A stretch of 64,000 bases of DNA, taken from the NCBI GenBank assembly GCA_020152595.1, contig JAIGNY010001798.1, positions 112,501-176,500 of the forward strand, written 5' to 3'. The stretch comes from Chiridota heheva (taxonomy: Eukaryota > Echinodermata > Holothuroidea > Apodida > Chiridotidae). Positions 40,168-51,112 of this stretch are shown here, piece by piece. A model generated the notes under the pieces. It did not search any database, was not told the origin of the DNA, and saw only the letters and a program-made list of their open reading frames with translations. The position numbers and the translations under genes are program-made. Position 1 is the first letter of the stretch. Each line of letters begins with the position of its first letter.

Positions 40168-40527
40168 CTACCATTCAGCCACCTGTTCTAGAATGTTACG
40201 CAGGATGAAAATTTGCTCAGTGGTACTCCTTCCTCTTCTAACTCCAGCCTGTTCATCTCTCATCTTACTGTCAACACCGTTTCTAATTCTGTCAATTAAA
40301 ACCCTTTTACCAAGAATGTCAATGTTATACTGCTCCATCTTTTTGGCGAGTTGAGCTGCTTTTCCAATTGAGAAGAGCGATCTTACATTCCAGCACCCTA
40401 TACGAGTGCTGCTGGTGGGTTTGGTAATTGACGTCGTCAACCCATGAGTTTCTTTGTGGCTTTCACCCATTGGTGTCATGTTATCCACAAACCTCAGATT
40501 GTCATCTTCATGAATTTGGATCGTCAT
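40168..40527 (-). pseudogene. LINE ORF2 fragment: APE start fused to RT middle
   Basis: The 119-codon frame contains the APE opening motif 'TRIGCWNVRSLFSIGKAAQL', then 'MEQYNIDILG', and runs straight into 'DRIRNGVDSKMRDEQAGVRR' and 'GRSTTEQIFILRN', which belong to the RT palm region. The junction is near 40305-40311. The rest of the endonuclease, the linker and the RT fingers (several hundred residues in intact elements) are missing. A stop follows 'LEQVAEW', although the RT reading continues beyond it. Confidence 0.85.
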
Positions 40528-40974
40528 ACTCCCAAAGCCAATAATATTACCAGCATTTGCTAGTGCACTTACAGTTTCTATAACAATTGAATGAGCTGAA
40601 TGGGTTGTTAGCTCATTGCAGCAGTTTTTGTTTCATGGTTTTCCTTCCCTTAGCCAGAGCCTTGTTAGCCTAGCATCATATGGAACTAGTTACCAGGGAG
40701 AACCACGAGGAGGTAAGGTTGACTTGGGTGAACTACGAGTCATTGACTGGCTACTAATTTTCGCTTTTTACCCACTAAGGTGAACTAGTCGACCCCAACA
40801 CCACTGGCTGTGGTGCTGGGCGCATGGACACCGCAATCCCCCCATTAAGAAGACTTAGCTGTTTCAAAATACACAATATATATTGAATAGTTGACCAATC
40901 ATGATTAGGCAAAGCTGACCATGTACACAAAATAGTCACCATTTATGTTGAATGGTTGACTGCATTTTTCTTTA

Positions 40975-41165
40975 TGGATACTGAATGATGACTGTGGATA
41001 CTGAATGATGACTGTGGGTACTGAATGATGACTGTGTGTACTGAATGATGACTGTGTACCTAATGATGACTGTGTACCTAATGATGACTATACTGAATGA
41101 TGAACTGTGTACTGAATGGTGACTGTGTACTGAATGATGACTGTGTTTACTGAATGGTCGACAAT
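40975..41165. repeat. Degenerate ~19-20-bp repeat (TACTGAATGATGACTGTGTG)
   Basis: About ten diverged copies of 'tactgaatgatgactgtg(g/t)' are visible, with scattered related 'gaatggttgac' words up to 41290. The His/Ser-rich minus-strand frames here are by-products. Confidence 0.8.
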
Positions 41166-41338
41166 CTTTGTTGACTGGGTGCATTTTACGTTATGAAGGG
41201 CTATCTGAAATGCTACTAAATGATGGACTGTGTATTGTGAATGGTTGACCATGTGTACTAAATGGTTGATCTTGTACACTAAATGGGTGATGGGATATCG
41301 AACCATAACAACTTACCTTATATATTATTTAACCATGT

Positions 41339-42251
41339 ATACCAAGTGGTCAATGCATATAGATAGTATACCAAGTGGTCAATGCATATAGATAGTATAC
41401 CAAGTGGTCAATGCATATAGATAGTATACCAAGTGGTCAATGCATATAGATAGAATACCAAGTGGTCAATGCATATAGATAGTATACCAAGTGGTCAATG
41501 CATATAGATAGTATACCAAGTGGTCAATGCATATAGATAGTATACCAAGTGGTCAATGCATATAGATAGTATACCAAGTGGTCAATGCATATAGATAGTA
41601 TACCAAGTGGTCAATGCATATAGATAGTATACCAAGTGGTCAATGCATATAGATAGTATACCAAGTGGTCAATGCATATAGATAGTATACCAAGTGGTCA
41701 ATGCATATAGATAGTATACCAAGTGGTCAATGCATATAGATAGTATACCAAGTGGTCAATGCATATAGATAGTATACCAAGTGGTCAATGCATATAGATA
41801 GTATACCAAGTGGTCAATGCATATAGATAGTATACCAAGTGGTCAATGCATATAGATAGTATACCAAGTGGTCAATGCATATAGATAGTATACCAAGTGG
41901 TCAATGCATATAGATAGTATACCAAGTGGTCAATGCATATAGATAGTATACCAAGTGGTCAATGCATATAGATAGTATACCAAGTGGTCAATGCATATAG
42001 ATAGTATACCAAGTGGTCAATGCATATAGATAGTATACCAAGTGGTCAATGCATATAGATAGTATACCAAGTGGTCAATGCATATAGATAGTATACCAAG
42101 TGGTCAATGCATATAGATAGTATACCAAGTGGTCAATGCATATAGATAGTATACCAAGTGGTCAATGCATATAGATAGTATACCAAGTGGTCAATGCACA
42201 TAGATAGTATACCAAGTGGTCAATGCATATAGATAGTATACCAAGTGGTCA
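41339..42251. repeat. 29-bp minisatellite, about 31 nearly identical copies
   Basis: The unit is accaagtggtcaatgcatat plus agatagtat. Only two or three single-base variants appear over 0.9 kb (for example 'agatagaat' near 41453 and 'gcacatag' near 42197). That near-identity implies recent expansion or homogenisation. It lies in an SPFH-gene intron. Confidence 0.97.
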
Positions 42252-42560
42252 GAGTGGTTGACAATGTACATTGAATGGATGATTATGTTTACTCATTGAC
42301 TATGTACACATATTGATAACCATATACAAGAATGATTAATACATGCAAGTTGTACAAAATATTCCAGTCAGTTACGGTAGAACATGATTCATATCATAGC
42401 TTCAAGTTTCTTGCTTCTTTGGGTGCTATCTATGCTGGAGTATTTTTTGAAGATGAGTTTTTTTTCCTTATGTGGTAAAAGCATTGTAGTGTTGTGCACA
42501 ATTTTATTTCATGTATTTGGCACAATTCATTCGTGGTAGTTGTGATCATTTTGTTTTCAG

Positions 42561-42614
42561 AAGAACACCCTCCTAGCTGGGAAGCATGGCCTGCTGAGGA
42601 GCAAGAAGAGTCAG
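42561..42614 (+). CDS. SPFH-gene exon C: acidic Pro/Trp module, first copy
   Basis: The 54-bp exon has acceptor 'attttgttttcag' and donor G|GTATCT, phase 1 in and phase 1 out. It encodes (E)EHPPSWEAWPAEEQEES, part of an acidic N-terminal tail that would precede the membrane segment. It matches exon D in length, phase and motif (PPS-x-EAWPA), so the pair arose by exon duplication. Function of the tail is unknown; Pro/Trp-rich acidic stretches can be docking sites, which is inference only. Confidence 0.72.
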
Positions 42615-43777
42615 GTATCTTAGAAATGTGGTTTTGGTTTGTGGTGTAAGCTCATAACATAGATCTTTACTGGCCATTTGTATAAGTGGTCAAGTATAAA
42701 ACCTGGCCCGGAAACCTAGATGGACCCCTGTCCAGATTAATTGATTCTTCATAAAAATTAAAAAGTATATATAAAAAAGATGTGGAGGCTGAATTTAGTT
42801 CTTATGAATAAGTTGTGCTGGTTTTTCAGGCATTTGTGAAAATATCGAACTTCCAAAAAATATTACTGATGGCCTGAAAGCCTCAAACATGCAAATACCT
42901 TGCTATCTGTGGATCAAGAGCACCAGTTGTTTTGTTTTATTTAAATAAAAAAGAAAATCTTTTAAACAAGGAACATTGACATTTGTAAAAAATATAAAAA
43001 AAAAGAATTGATGATTTTACATCTTGAATTTAATTCTTTAAAAATGGGTTTTTATTCATGATAGGCTGTCTATTATTTTTTCATGATACAGAAAATTTGA
43101 CTAACAATGTAAATGTTTCAATCTCCATCTAGCATATTGTTAATAACTAACAAATATCTTTGAAAGTGATATACAACCTGTAATTACACAGCTTTCTCGT
43201 GCACAAAGATTTTTTTTTTCTCTCCAGAAAATCTGGTAAAAATTGCCATTTGATTTCAATCTCATTGTATGTTGACTTTGAAAATGCATTTTCAGGCAAT
43301 GGGATTGGCATAGTTTTAAGCAGACAATTCCGTCCAGAGGCTTCTGTGGCAATGCTGTAAAGCTTCAGCTTTCTTATCTAGTGTCCCGGCTTTGATTTCC
43401 GTTGGGTCTCCAACCAATGCTCCACAAGTGGTTAATAAAACTGCCATGGGCATCTTGAGGGTAATTACTCCAATGGAGGTCGGTTGGGATGTTATAAACC
43501 TTGGTAAACCAACCATTTCCCTGGTTTTACATAGACATATATAACTGTGTTGGAATATTCAGGAGTTGTCAGCATGTTTTAACAAAATAGAAGACATTTT
43601 TACACATGTGGTGATTTACAATATTATACTTTATTTTTACACAAATTTGAATGATCTTTGGGCAGGATTTTGTTGTCATCGTATGTACCCATTTTGATCA
43701 AATTATCAATTTCAATCTGTCAATGAGAATGATGTATTAAGTGTGCTATCGAGATCAATGAATGATTTTGCTTCCAG
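42615..43777. other. Intron between the two duplicated exons
   Basis: AT-rich with no tandem array, unlike most introns of this gene. A 66-codon minus-strand frame at 43316-43516 is noted, but it has no recognisable family, no splice support, and lies inside the intron. Confidence 0.55.
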
Positions 43778-43831
43778 TGAGACCACCCAGTAGAGAGGCG
43801 TGGCCAGCAGCTGATGAAAATTGTAACCTAG
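43778..43831 (+). CDS. SPFH-gene exon D: acidic Pro/Trp module, second copy
   Basis: The 54-bp exon has acceptor 'gattttgcttccag' and donor G|GTAACT, phase 1 in and out. It encodes (V)RPPSREAWPAADENCNL. The PPS-x-EAWPA core is shared with exon C, and the flanking residues have diverged. Because both exons are 54 bp and symmetric in phase, either could be skipped without disturbing the frame. Confidence 0.75.
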
Positions 43832-44039
43832 GTAACTATATGGAAGGTGAATTTCACATTAAAAATGGATACCTTCATTCCTGTGCTCCTCATCCTAATA
43901 ATGGGCTGGAAAGATTTCACCATTGTGATTTTAGAAAGTACAAATAATAATGCAGTGGACAAAATTGAAGGGAGATGAAAAGGCATCTTCTGCACATACA
44001 AAAGCACAAAGATACAGAATTTAAACTTTTTGTGTATAG

Positions 44040-45806
44040 CAGGGATATAACAGTACAAGGGTGCAAATCCGTCATAAATGATTGTAGGGACGCGTGTCGG
44101 GCAAGTGTTGATTTTGTCAGTATTGGATCCGTGACACTATCTAAGCGGAGCGGCACCATTGGTTGGCCCGTAACGTAGGAAGAAACTTTTGCTAAATATA
44201 CCCCCTAGATTGCGAGAAATAACACTTCCCAGACCTTGCAAGGTGCTTCTAAACCTTTATTTTTAGATCTCATGACTTAGAAATTTAGACTTGTAATAAT
44301 TTGGTGAAATACATGAGCATCCGCAGAAAAAAATATCAGGGGGACAAAAAACCAAGTAGACTTAGGCCGACACTGAGCGCGAAAGTATCAACTTTCCACA
44401 GTATTTTATCAATAGCAAATGCTATTTCCAACATTTGCGGATGAAATAAATTAAATGAGAACTAATCATACTTTATGTTACATGGACGTACATGGATGTT
44501 GCATGCTTGTATACGTAAGCCCACACGCCACACAGTATGATGAAAAGTGTGCTATAGTGCACCAATTTAAAATTCTTCCTTCCATTAATTTCAACAGCTT
44601 ATAAGGTCCAGTTTATTTTGACTTTAAAGACTTATAATTAGTAGCATCCAAATACTTTTCTTTGTGGTATCTGGATTGTTGTCGATGAATTTCTCCGCGA
44701 TAACGCGTGGTTCGATTTTGTCCAGAATCTCACTATAGACATCGCATAGCAGCAGATGTTAAGCCTTGATTGCTTCATGTACTACGTAACCACGTCTTCA
44801 GTCGCCTCAGGGAACTGAATGATCTTTCAGCAGTGCAGAAACTTGCTGGATTCACAAGAATGAGTCTGAGTAATCGTTCAACTTGTGGGAACATTTTATG
44901 AACATCGCGGCTCATTGATTCAAATATTTGATGGAAGTCACTGATGTAGGTACCGGAAAAGTTCCTCTTCGAAAATAAAAGTTTGTGCTCTAGATCAGGA
45001 GCTAATTCAGTTTAACGACCAGCAACAACTGCATTGTACTCGCCCATAATTAGCATAGCTGTCAGTTTCCCATATTCCGTAAGATCGGTTGATGTGAAAT
45101 ATTTATCTAAATTTGCGATTGCACTGTCCACAACTTTGAAATATTGAGGCCGATACAATTCTTCTACACTTTCAAAATTATGTGTTGTAGATCCACCATC
45201 AATTTGTATTGGAATTTTGCATTTCCGCAGAAGCGACAACTCTTCTAAGTCAAGACTTAACAGCTACGCACTTCCTCCGCATCTTCAAATATTTGGTGGA
45301 AAATAGCCTCTGATTGAACGACTGGAGTTCGTTTTATTAATGATTTTTTTCACATTTTTGCAAGGAAATGTGACTAAAATCAAATTCTAGAGATACCAAT
45401 CTTTCGATTGGTGTGTAGATTATTTATTCAATGGGGTTTGTCACCCCACAATTGGAAATATAATCTTACCTTATTTCTTAGAATTGTTGTCAGGAGTTTC
45501 AGTGTTGTGGCAATGTACGAACGAATAACAATATGTGATGGACTTTGATCACGTTACCCATGATGCAATTGGTGGCCACTGAACGCTGTTAGGTTGAATT
45601 AAATTGGAAAATTTATATTTGGAATTAGTTATGCCGGATCAAATTGTGCCAAAGTTCAATACTGAAATACAACGTTTTGAAAACCATTGGTCAAGAAAAA
45701 TTAGTGGGGACACATTATATCATGTCCCCACCACTAAAAAAGTTGGTGGGGGCGTGTCCTGCTGTCCTGTCCCCACCTAGATTTGTAACCTTGTAACAGT
45801 ATCCCT
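44040..45806. mobile_element. hAT transposon, 1.77 kb, with TIRs and 8-bp target duplication
   Basis: Left end cagggatataacagtacaag; right end on the opposite strand cagggatactgttacaaggt. The inverted ends match imperfectly for about 30 bp. The direct repeat gtgtatag flanks it (44032-44039 and 45807-45814). A decayed hAT transposase lies inside on the minus strand. The element sits in the intron about 210 bp after exon D. Near the right end is a facing pair 'gtggggacacattatatcat' / 'gtccccaccact'. Confidence 0.88.
44640..45290 (-). pseudogene. Decayed hAT transposase (C-terminal region)
   Basis: On the minus strand, 45239-45012 is open and encodes 'FESVEELYRPQYFKVVDSAI' and 'YFTSTDLTEYGKLTAML', as in ZMYM1/THAP-type hAT proteins. 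After a stop the same strand continues with 'SDFHQIFESMSRDVHKMFPQ' and 'CTAERSFSSLRRLKTWLRS' (about 44770-44850), the hallmark hAT C-terminal dimerisation motif. A shifted 'IAEKFIDNNPD' follows. Stops and frameshifts show it is inactive, and the N-terminal zinc finger and most of the catalytic core are not recognisable in this short element. Confidence 0.85.
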
Positions 45807-45814
45807 GTGTATAG

Positions 45815-47329
45815 GTAGCAAGAAACATTTTTCTTATCTCTAAATAACCTGTAAAAGCTGTGAGGGGAGCCTATCTGTGTTTATACATTTGTTGGTATAT
45901 AGCTTATTGTAGTAAATTTACCCAGTTCTTCAGGGGTCACAATTTGAATTTTTCACCACTTGTTTCACGGAACTGTACTTTCTCAAATAATACTGTTCCG
46001 GATCAGATTTCACTGTTCTAACTTTTATGCTGATAACAGGACAAATTCCTTCTTCAAAATGGGCCTAATTTACAGCTACTTTATTGGTTATTTTAAGAAA
46101 ATTTGTATGTCAGTTAGTATTTACATGATGTCCCACTCAGTTAGGTAAAGTCATACATGTCGTAATGTATGGTTCTAGTATTAGAAGTGTAGTGGTGAAA
46201 ATTCAAAAGGACCCCTTCTGGATCCGCCCTTGGTAGATATTAGTTATATGATAATCTTGTTTGGCGACATGCTTTATTTTTAACAGAAATCAAATCAAGT
46301 TATGGATACCACATGCTTGTAAATAGAATGCTGTTCTACTGGAACAGTGAAACTTTGCTGTTCCTGCATAAAAAGCACTGTTCTCAGAACAGTGGCAAAT
46401 TCGACCACCTCTTCTTCATGTTAAACTCTACTGTAGGTAATCGTTTTGTTGGTGATCGTTTTGTAGGTAATCGTTTTGTAGGTAATCGTTTTGTAGGTAA
46501 TCGTTTTGTAGGTAATCATTTTGTAGGTAATCGTTTCACATAAGCAATCGTCTGAACATGTGCTTCATTTTTTTGTTTTGTTTTTTTGTTTAAACTTCTC
46601 TGATTAAACAGCTCTAGAAAATTTATATGGTCCTCTAAGCAATAATATCAGGCGTACACATGTAGATATTGTGCAGTACTGCAGCTCTAATGCAAGAATT
46701 CCATGCTCTGATTGTGATATCAAGTGTGTGTTGTCTTTCCAGTCCATATTGGGGCACATTTTACAGCACTAGCACCCACTTGTTTGATTAGTTTACTTAT
46801 GAATTCTAATTGCAACCACATATTCTGTATTCACTTTTTGGTCCATCTTAAAGTACTGAGATTTTAACTATCTTTTATTCTTGTTCCGAGTCTTTAACTG
46901 TCTCCTCTGCTTAATGGTTTTATTGTCACTGCACAGTCTCCTGTGTTGCATGCATGTAACAGATTATATTTTGTAACATTAAGTGGTGTATGCATTACGT
47001 TTAGCACTATTTTATTCTTTTATCAATTTTTTTCTATTATTCTTTGATTTAATGTTTTTTCATTAATTTACCAGTGAAAAAGAAACTAAAAAATTTCCGC
47101 CAATATGATGTTACCACAGTTTCTGATTTGCATCATATATATCACTTTATAACTCTATGTATTTCTTCCAATCTTGATTAAATAAATCATACTTGCAGAC
47201 CTTGTTTCAAACAAGGTGTGACAAACCTCGAAGCACCTTGTCCATATGCCATTCATAAAAATGATATAGATATGGTGAATTTATCAAGTGTAAAAACATT
47301 TTCACCAAAAATACAATACGATGCTGAAA
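45815..47329. other. Intronic AT-rich stretch with a 15-bp tandem repeat
   Basis: No exon is supported: one acceptor-like site at about 46285 ('tatttttaacag') opens a frame whose exit phase does not fit the gene. At 46434-46535 there are about seven copies of gtaggtaatcgtttt; the (VGNRF)n translation is a repeat artefact. Nothing else was recognised. Confidence 0.6.
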
Positions 47330-47665
47330 AATGATTCAAAGAATGCATGGGCAACCAATACAAGAGAGTCATAAGAAAAAGCTTCAGTCATTAAATAGGT
47401 CTTTAGAGCTTTTTTGAATTCATAAACCATGTTACAGGATTGAATGTGGTCGGAAGAGAGTTCCAAATGTATGGTGCAGCAACCTCTATATTTATGGTTG
47501 CCATGGTTATGAGGAGGGCGTTCGTGTTGTCCTAAGAATATTCTACCTATAGGTGCAATACAAATAGTACAAAAATAGTTGTCTGCCAGGTGGACTCTGA
47601 CCCGGCAAAAACTGGGTTCTATCGGGTATTGTCCTGGGCAGCTGGATGAATGATTTGTCAATCTC
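47330..47665 (-). pseudogene. LINE reverse transcriptase C-terminal fragment
   Basis: In the minus-strand frames one reads 'AAPYIWNSLPTTFNPVTWF', and the continuation of another frame gives 'FKKALKTYLMTEAF'. Together these match the common RT-protein ending 'A-P-x-x-WNSLP ... FK..LK.HL' of Jockey/CR1-like LINEs. At least one frameshift separates them. It is a separate insertion from the LINE at 39-40.9 kb. Confidence 0.7.
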
Positions 47666-47973
47666 TGGTTTCAAGTTTGACTGCATAAATATCAATTTTT
47701 TTACCTGCTTTGTTTTAAACGGTATAAAGCATAAGTATATCTATGTTATAATCATTTGCTTTTCAGCAATTTATTATGTTTTTGCACGTAATGCCTATTT
47801 CTGATATATATCATGCATACTTAATTTTAGTACATATAGCACATCTTCACTTTACCATTGTATGAAAGGGAACATTAAGTGCATCCATGTAGAAGAATAC
47901 ATTTGGCACTTTACATTGATATTTCCATTGGACGAAACTCTTAATTTATCAGCAACAAATAAAACGTTTCAAA

Positions 47974-48830
47974 CCGCCTTGTCATGAAAGCTTTATTCTA
48001 CTTTATTTAGCTGACCGGATGTTTTCTTTATACCTTTAACCTGAACAGCCTTGTCATGAAAGCTCTGTTGTACTTGATTTTAAGCTGACCAGGTGTTTCC
48101 TTTAAACCTTTAACCCAAACAGCCTTGTCATGAAAGCTTTGTTCTACTTTATTTAGCTGATTGATGTTTCCTTTATACCTTTAACCCAAACAGTCTTGTC
48201 ATGAAAGCTTTGTTTTACTTGATTTAGCTGACCGGATGTTTCTTTTATACCTTTAACCCAAACAGCCTTGTCATGAAAGCTTCGTTCTACTTTATTTAGC
48301 TGACCGGATGTTTCATTTTATACCTTTAACCCAAACAGTCTTGTCATGAAAGCATTGTTCTACTTGATTTAAGCTGACCGGGTGTTTCCTTTATACCTTT
48401 AACCCAAACAGCCTTGTCATGAAAGCTTTGTTCTACTTTATTTAGCTGACTGGATGTTTTTTTTATACCTTTAACCCAAACAGCCTTGTCATGAAAGCTT
48501 TGTTCTACTTTATTTAGCTGACCGGATGTTTCTTTTATACCTTTAACCCAAACAGCCTTGTCATGAAAGCTTTGTTCTACTTTATTTAGCTGACCGGATG
48601 TTTCTTTTATACCTTTAACCCAAACAGCCGTGTCATGAAAGCATTGTTCTACTTTATTTAGCTGACCTGATGTTTCCTTTATACCTTTAACCCAAACAGC
48701 CTTGTCATGAAAGCTTTGTTCTACTTTATTTAGCTGACCGGATGTTTTCTTTATACCTTTAACCTGAACAGCCTTGTCATGAAAGCTTTGTTCTACTTTA
48801 TTTAAGCTGACCGGATGTTTCTTTAATAGG
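47974..48830. repeat. 72-bp minisatellite, about 12 copies
   Basis: The unit runs cagccttgtcatgaaagctt, tgttctactttatttagctg, accggatgtttcttttatac, ctttaacccaaa. Copies differ by a few bases and small indels ('gatttaagctgacc', 'gatgttttctttatac'). It lies in the intron before exon E. Confidence 0.95.
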
Positions 48831-48834
48831 TACA

Positions 48835-49120
48835 GATAATAGGTACAGATAAAGTTAGTCCCATGCTCATTGCTGAGCTTCGGGGATGTGGTATTGTGTC
48901 ACACTTCATTAGCCACGGCATGATGAGGTGTAGTGGGCAGCTTATTTGCTTATTTCCACGCTGCCTGTAACCTTTACCAGTTAATATGCCAGGTACTTAT
49001 TTTACTGCTAGGTATGTACCATGAGTTTCTGAATCTCTGTCTAAGCCGGGGCTTGAACCAGGGATCATCAGCATGTAAGTCAACCAACTAGTCATCCTGC
49101 CTCCTTTTGTAAAGGGATGG
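48835..49120 (-). mobile_element. tRNA-derived SINE, minus orientation
   Basis: Read on the minus strand, an A-box-like 'gcaggatgactagttggttg' (about 49079-49100) is followed by a near-perfect B box 'ggttcaagccccgg' (about 49046-49059). The body then runs 'gtacctggcatattaactgg' and 'ggttacaggcagcgtgg'. The tRNA-like head fits a Pol III promoter. The left boundary and any target duplication are not clear. Confidence 0.65.
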
Positions 49121-49344
49121 CAAATAAAGCGGGAACATTTTCCAGGTTTCCAGAAACTAGGAAAAGAAAAAAGGTTACGGGTGAAAAGGGGGAGAAATAA
49201 CAAAAAAGGGGAGGAAAGGTGTGAAAGACACAAGAAAAGACAAATACAAAGAAAGAAGAAAAAAAAAGAATACGGGTAAAAAAGGGGGGAAATAAAAACC
49301 AAAAAAAGGGGGAGAAAGAAAAGACAACTACAATTTTTTTGCTA

Positions 49345-49550
49345 ACAATAAATCTACTTATAATACCAGTTTTGTTATTGCTGTTGCACTATACTCATAA
49401 ATCTACTTATAATACCAGTTTTGTTATTGCTGTTGCACTATACTCATAAATCTTATAATACCAGTTTTGTTATTGCTGTTGCACTATACTCATAAATCTA
49501 CTTATAATACCAGTTGTGTTATTGATGTTGCACTATACTTGTACAAATTG
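49345..49550. repeat. 49-bp tandem repeat, about 4 copies
   Basis: The unit starts 'aatctacttataataccagt' and ends 'tgttgcactatactcata'. The third copy lacks 'cta' plus a base. It ends about 70 bp before exon E. Confidence 0.92.
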
Positions 49551-49623
49551 TTTTCAAGATTTTCCATTGTCCCAGAAAGTAAAACAAAATTTCAGCCCCT
49601 GCCTTGACATTTTTTTTCTTTAG

Positions 49624-49820
49624 TTGACACTATTGTTAACCATGATCCGGAGGCCAGTGTTGATGAAGAAAGCACATACGATTCACCTCCACATGTAATT
49701 GTTCAAATACGCCAGTTTTGTCTGCTTCCCAAGGTGATCATCGCTGCTGTGTTCTTACTCGTCTTCCTGGTGTTTTTGATCATATTCAGCATTTCTTGGG
49801 ACCATGTTGAATATTACCAG
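49624..49820 (+). CDS. SPFH-gene exon E: acidic tail and transmembrane segment
   Basis: The 197-bp exon has acceptor 'ttttttttctttag' and donor CAG|GTTTGT, entering in phase 1 and leaving in phase 0. It encodes an acidic stretch ('NHDPEASVDEESTYDSPPH'), then 'VQIRQFCLLPK', a strongly hydrophobic segment (VIIAAVFLLVFLVFLIIF, about residues 94-111 of the composite) and 'SISWDHVEYYQ'. Basic residues (R, K) just before the hydrophobic run and acidic residues after it favour a cytosolic N-terminus. This is a signal anchor, not a cleaved signal peptide, by inference. It places the SPFH domain on the lumenal/outer side, as in erlins. Confidence 0.9.
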
Positions 49821-49944
49821 GTTTGTTTTAGTCGCTTCAACCGTCTTTAATACAACAAATAAGACTTTTAATACTTCTCATGTTTAAATTCCAAGCAGTC
49901 AGCTCAATTTCAGGTTGTTTCTTGATTATCTTATTTTAATATGT

Positions 49945-50430
49945 AGCAGAATCAAGCTTGCTTGTAGCAGAATCAAGCTTGCTTGTAGCAGAATCAAGCT
50001 TGCTTGTAGCAGAATCAAGCTCGCTTGTAGCCAATCAAGCTCGCTTGTAGCCAATCAAGCTCGCTTGTAGCCAATCAAGCTCGCTTGTAGCCAATCAAGC
50101 TCGCTGTAGCCAATCAAGCTCGCTTGTAGCCAATCAAGCTCGCTTCGCCAGCCAATCAAGCTCGCTTGTAGCCAATCAAGCTCGCTTGTAGCCAATCAAG
50201 CTCGCTTGTAGCCAATCAAGCTCGCTTGTAGCCAATCAAGCTCGCTTGTAGCCAATCAAGCTCGCTTGTAGCCAATCAAGCTCGCTTGTAGCCAATCAAG
50301 CTCGCTTGTAGCCAATCAAGCTCGCTTGTAGCCAATCAAGCTCGCTTGTAGCCAATCAAGCTCGCTTGTAGCCAACCAAGCTCGCTTGTAGCCAATCAAG
50401 CTCGCTTGTAGCCAATCAAGCATGAATGTA
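49945..50430. repeat. 20/21-bp minisatellite (AGCCAATCAAGCTCGCTTGT), about 23 copies
   Basis: It starts with four 21-bp units 'agcagaatcaagcttgcttgt' and switches to 20-bp 'agccaatcaagctcgcttgt' units. One unit near 50146 reads 'cttcgccagcc' instead. It lies in the 1.1-kb intron between exons E and F. Confidence 0.96.
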
Positions 50431-50911
50431 TCAGCAAACAAATAGTAACAATACTGATTTTGATTTATCTTTTTACAGGGAGGCAGTTTCTTTTCTTTTT
50501 CAAATGGGATGCTAATTTGAGGCCGTCAGTAAATCTTATACTTTATAATATGTTGACTCTCTTGTTCTCAGAACTTCTGATCAAGTGAGAAAAGTTCCTT
50601 ATTTTCATTTTTTGCGTAGGTACCCGTACCTAAAGTTTCGGACCAATTGGGAAAAGGGAAGTGTATAATACTTTTGACTTTCATTCAATTACATAGCTAA
50701 GATTTGTGTAGCTTCTCATAAGCCATGATCATTTATAACATTAGGGAGCTCTTGAAACAAGTTTGATAAATCATTTCCCTTTCATATACAATGCAGGAAG
50801 TGTTTCTTCGATATGTCATTTTTCATGAAAAACAAATCATAATGATTTTACACAAATCTGATATTTTTTGTTTGAGCTTGCTCTATTAGAATTGCTGTCA
50901 TTTCTATATAG

Positions 50912-51108
50912 ATTGGTTTCAAAATGAGGAAAACTGGCTACGTGTTTGCTCAGGAAGCATTCCAGATGGGGGCCTACATGATCGGAGCTCGCTATACATT
51001 CAAACATTACCCATCTGTAGCGCAAAACATCAATTTTGACGATGTGCAAGTATTTACATCAGAGCCACTACGCATTGGCTTCAACTGTCATTTACAATAT
51101 TTTCTGAG
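50912..51108 (+). CDS. SPFH-gene exon F: first half of the SPFH domain
   Basis: The 197-bp exon has acceptor 'tcatttctatatag' and donor AG|GTGAGT, entering in phase 0 and leaving in phase 2. It encodes 'IGFKMRKTGYVFAQEAFQMG', 'AYMIGARYTFKHYPSVAQNI', 'NFDDVQVFTSEPLRIGFNCH' and 'LQYFLR'. The order (a glycine-started beta segment, G-x-x-x-G-A, a K-x-Y-P turn, 'V-F-T-x-E-P-L-x-I', then 'x-F-x-x-x-L-Q-Y-x-L') fits the N-terminal beta half of band 7/prohibitin-homology domains, where 'dG..v.i.v.fqYrl' normally stands. Family assignment rests on pattern recognition, not a search. Confidence 0.9.
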
Positions 51109-51112
51109 GTGA

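Larger units (their letters stand above)
38945..40860 (-). mobile_element. Internally deleted non-LTR retrotransposon (LINE)
   Basis: On the minus strand the order is: a possible 5' leader (about 40860-40560), the start of an APE endonuclease, a jump directly into the middle of a reverse transcriptase, the RT catalytic motif, and a C-terminal domain. The open frame is broken several times, so the element is dead. Clade placement (I/Nimb- or Jockey-like) is a guess from the C-terminal motif 'RWRWIGHVM...GRPRTIWRR'. Confidence 0.88.

Noticed and set aside
43316-43516. 66-codon minus-strand ORF within the intron between exons C and D
   Set aside because: No recognisable family, no supporting splice sites, and ordinary base composition. 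A chance ORF cannot be excluded.
46286-46320. Possible extra SPFH exon after 'tatttttaacag'
   Set aside because: Entered in phase 1 it would reach a GTAAAT donor in phase 0, which does not fit exon E (phase 1 entry).
46434-46543. (VGNRF)n peptide repeat
   Set aside because: It is a translation of a 15-bp tandem repeat; 15 is a multiple of 3, so the frame stays open by chance.
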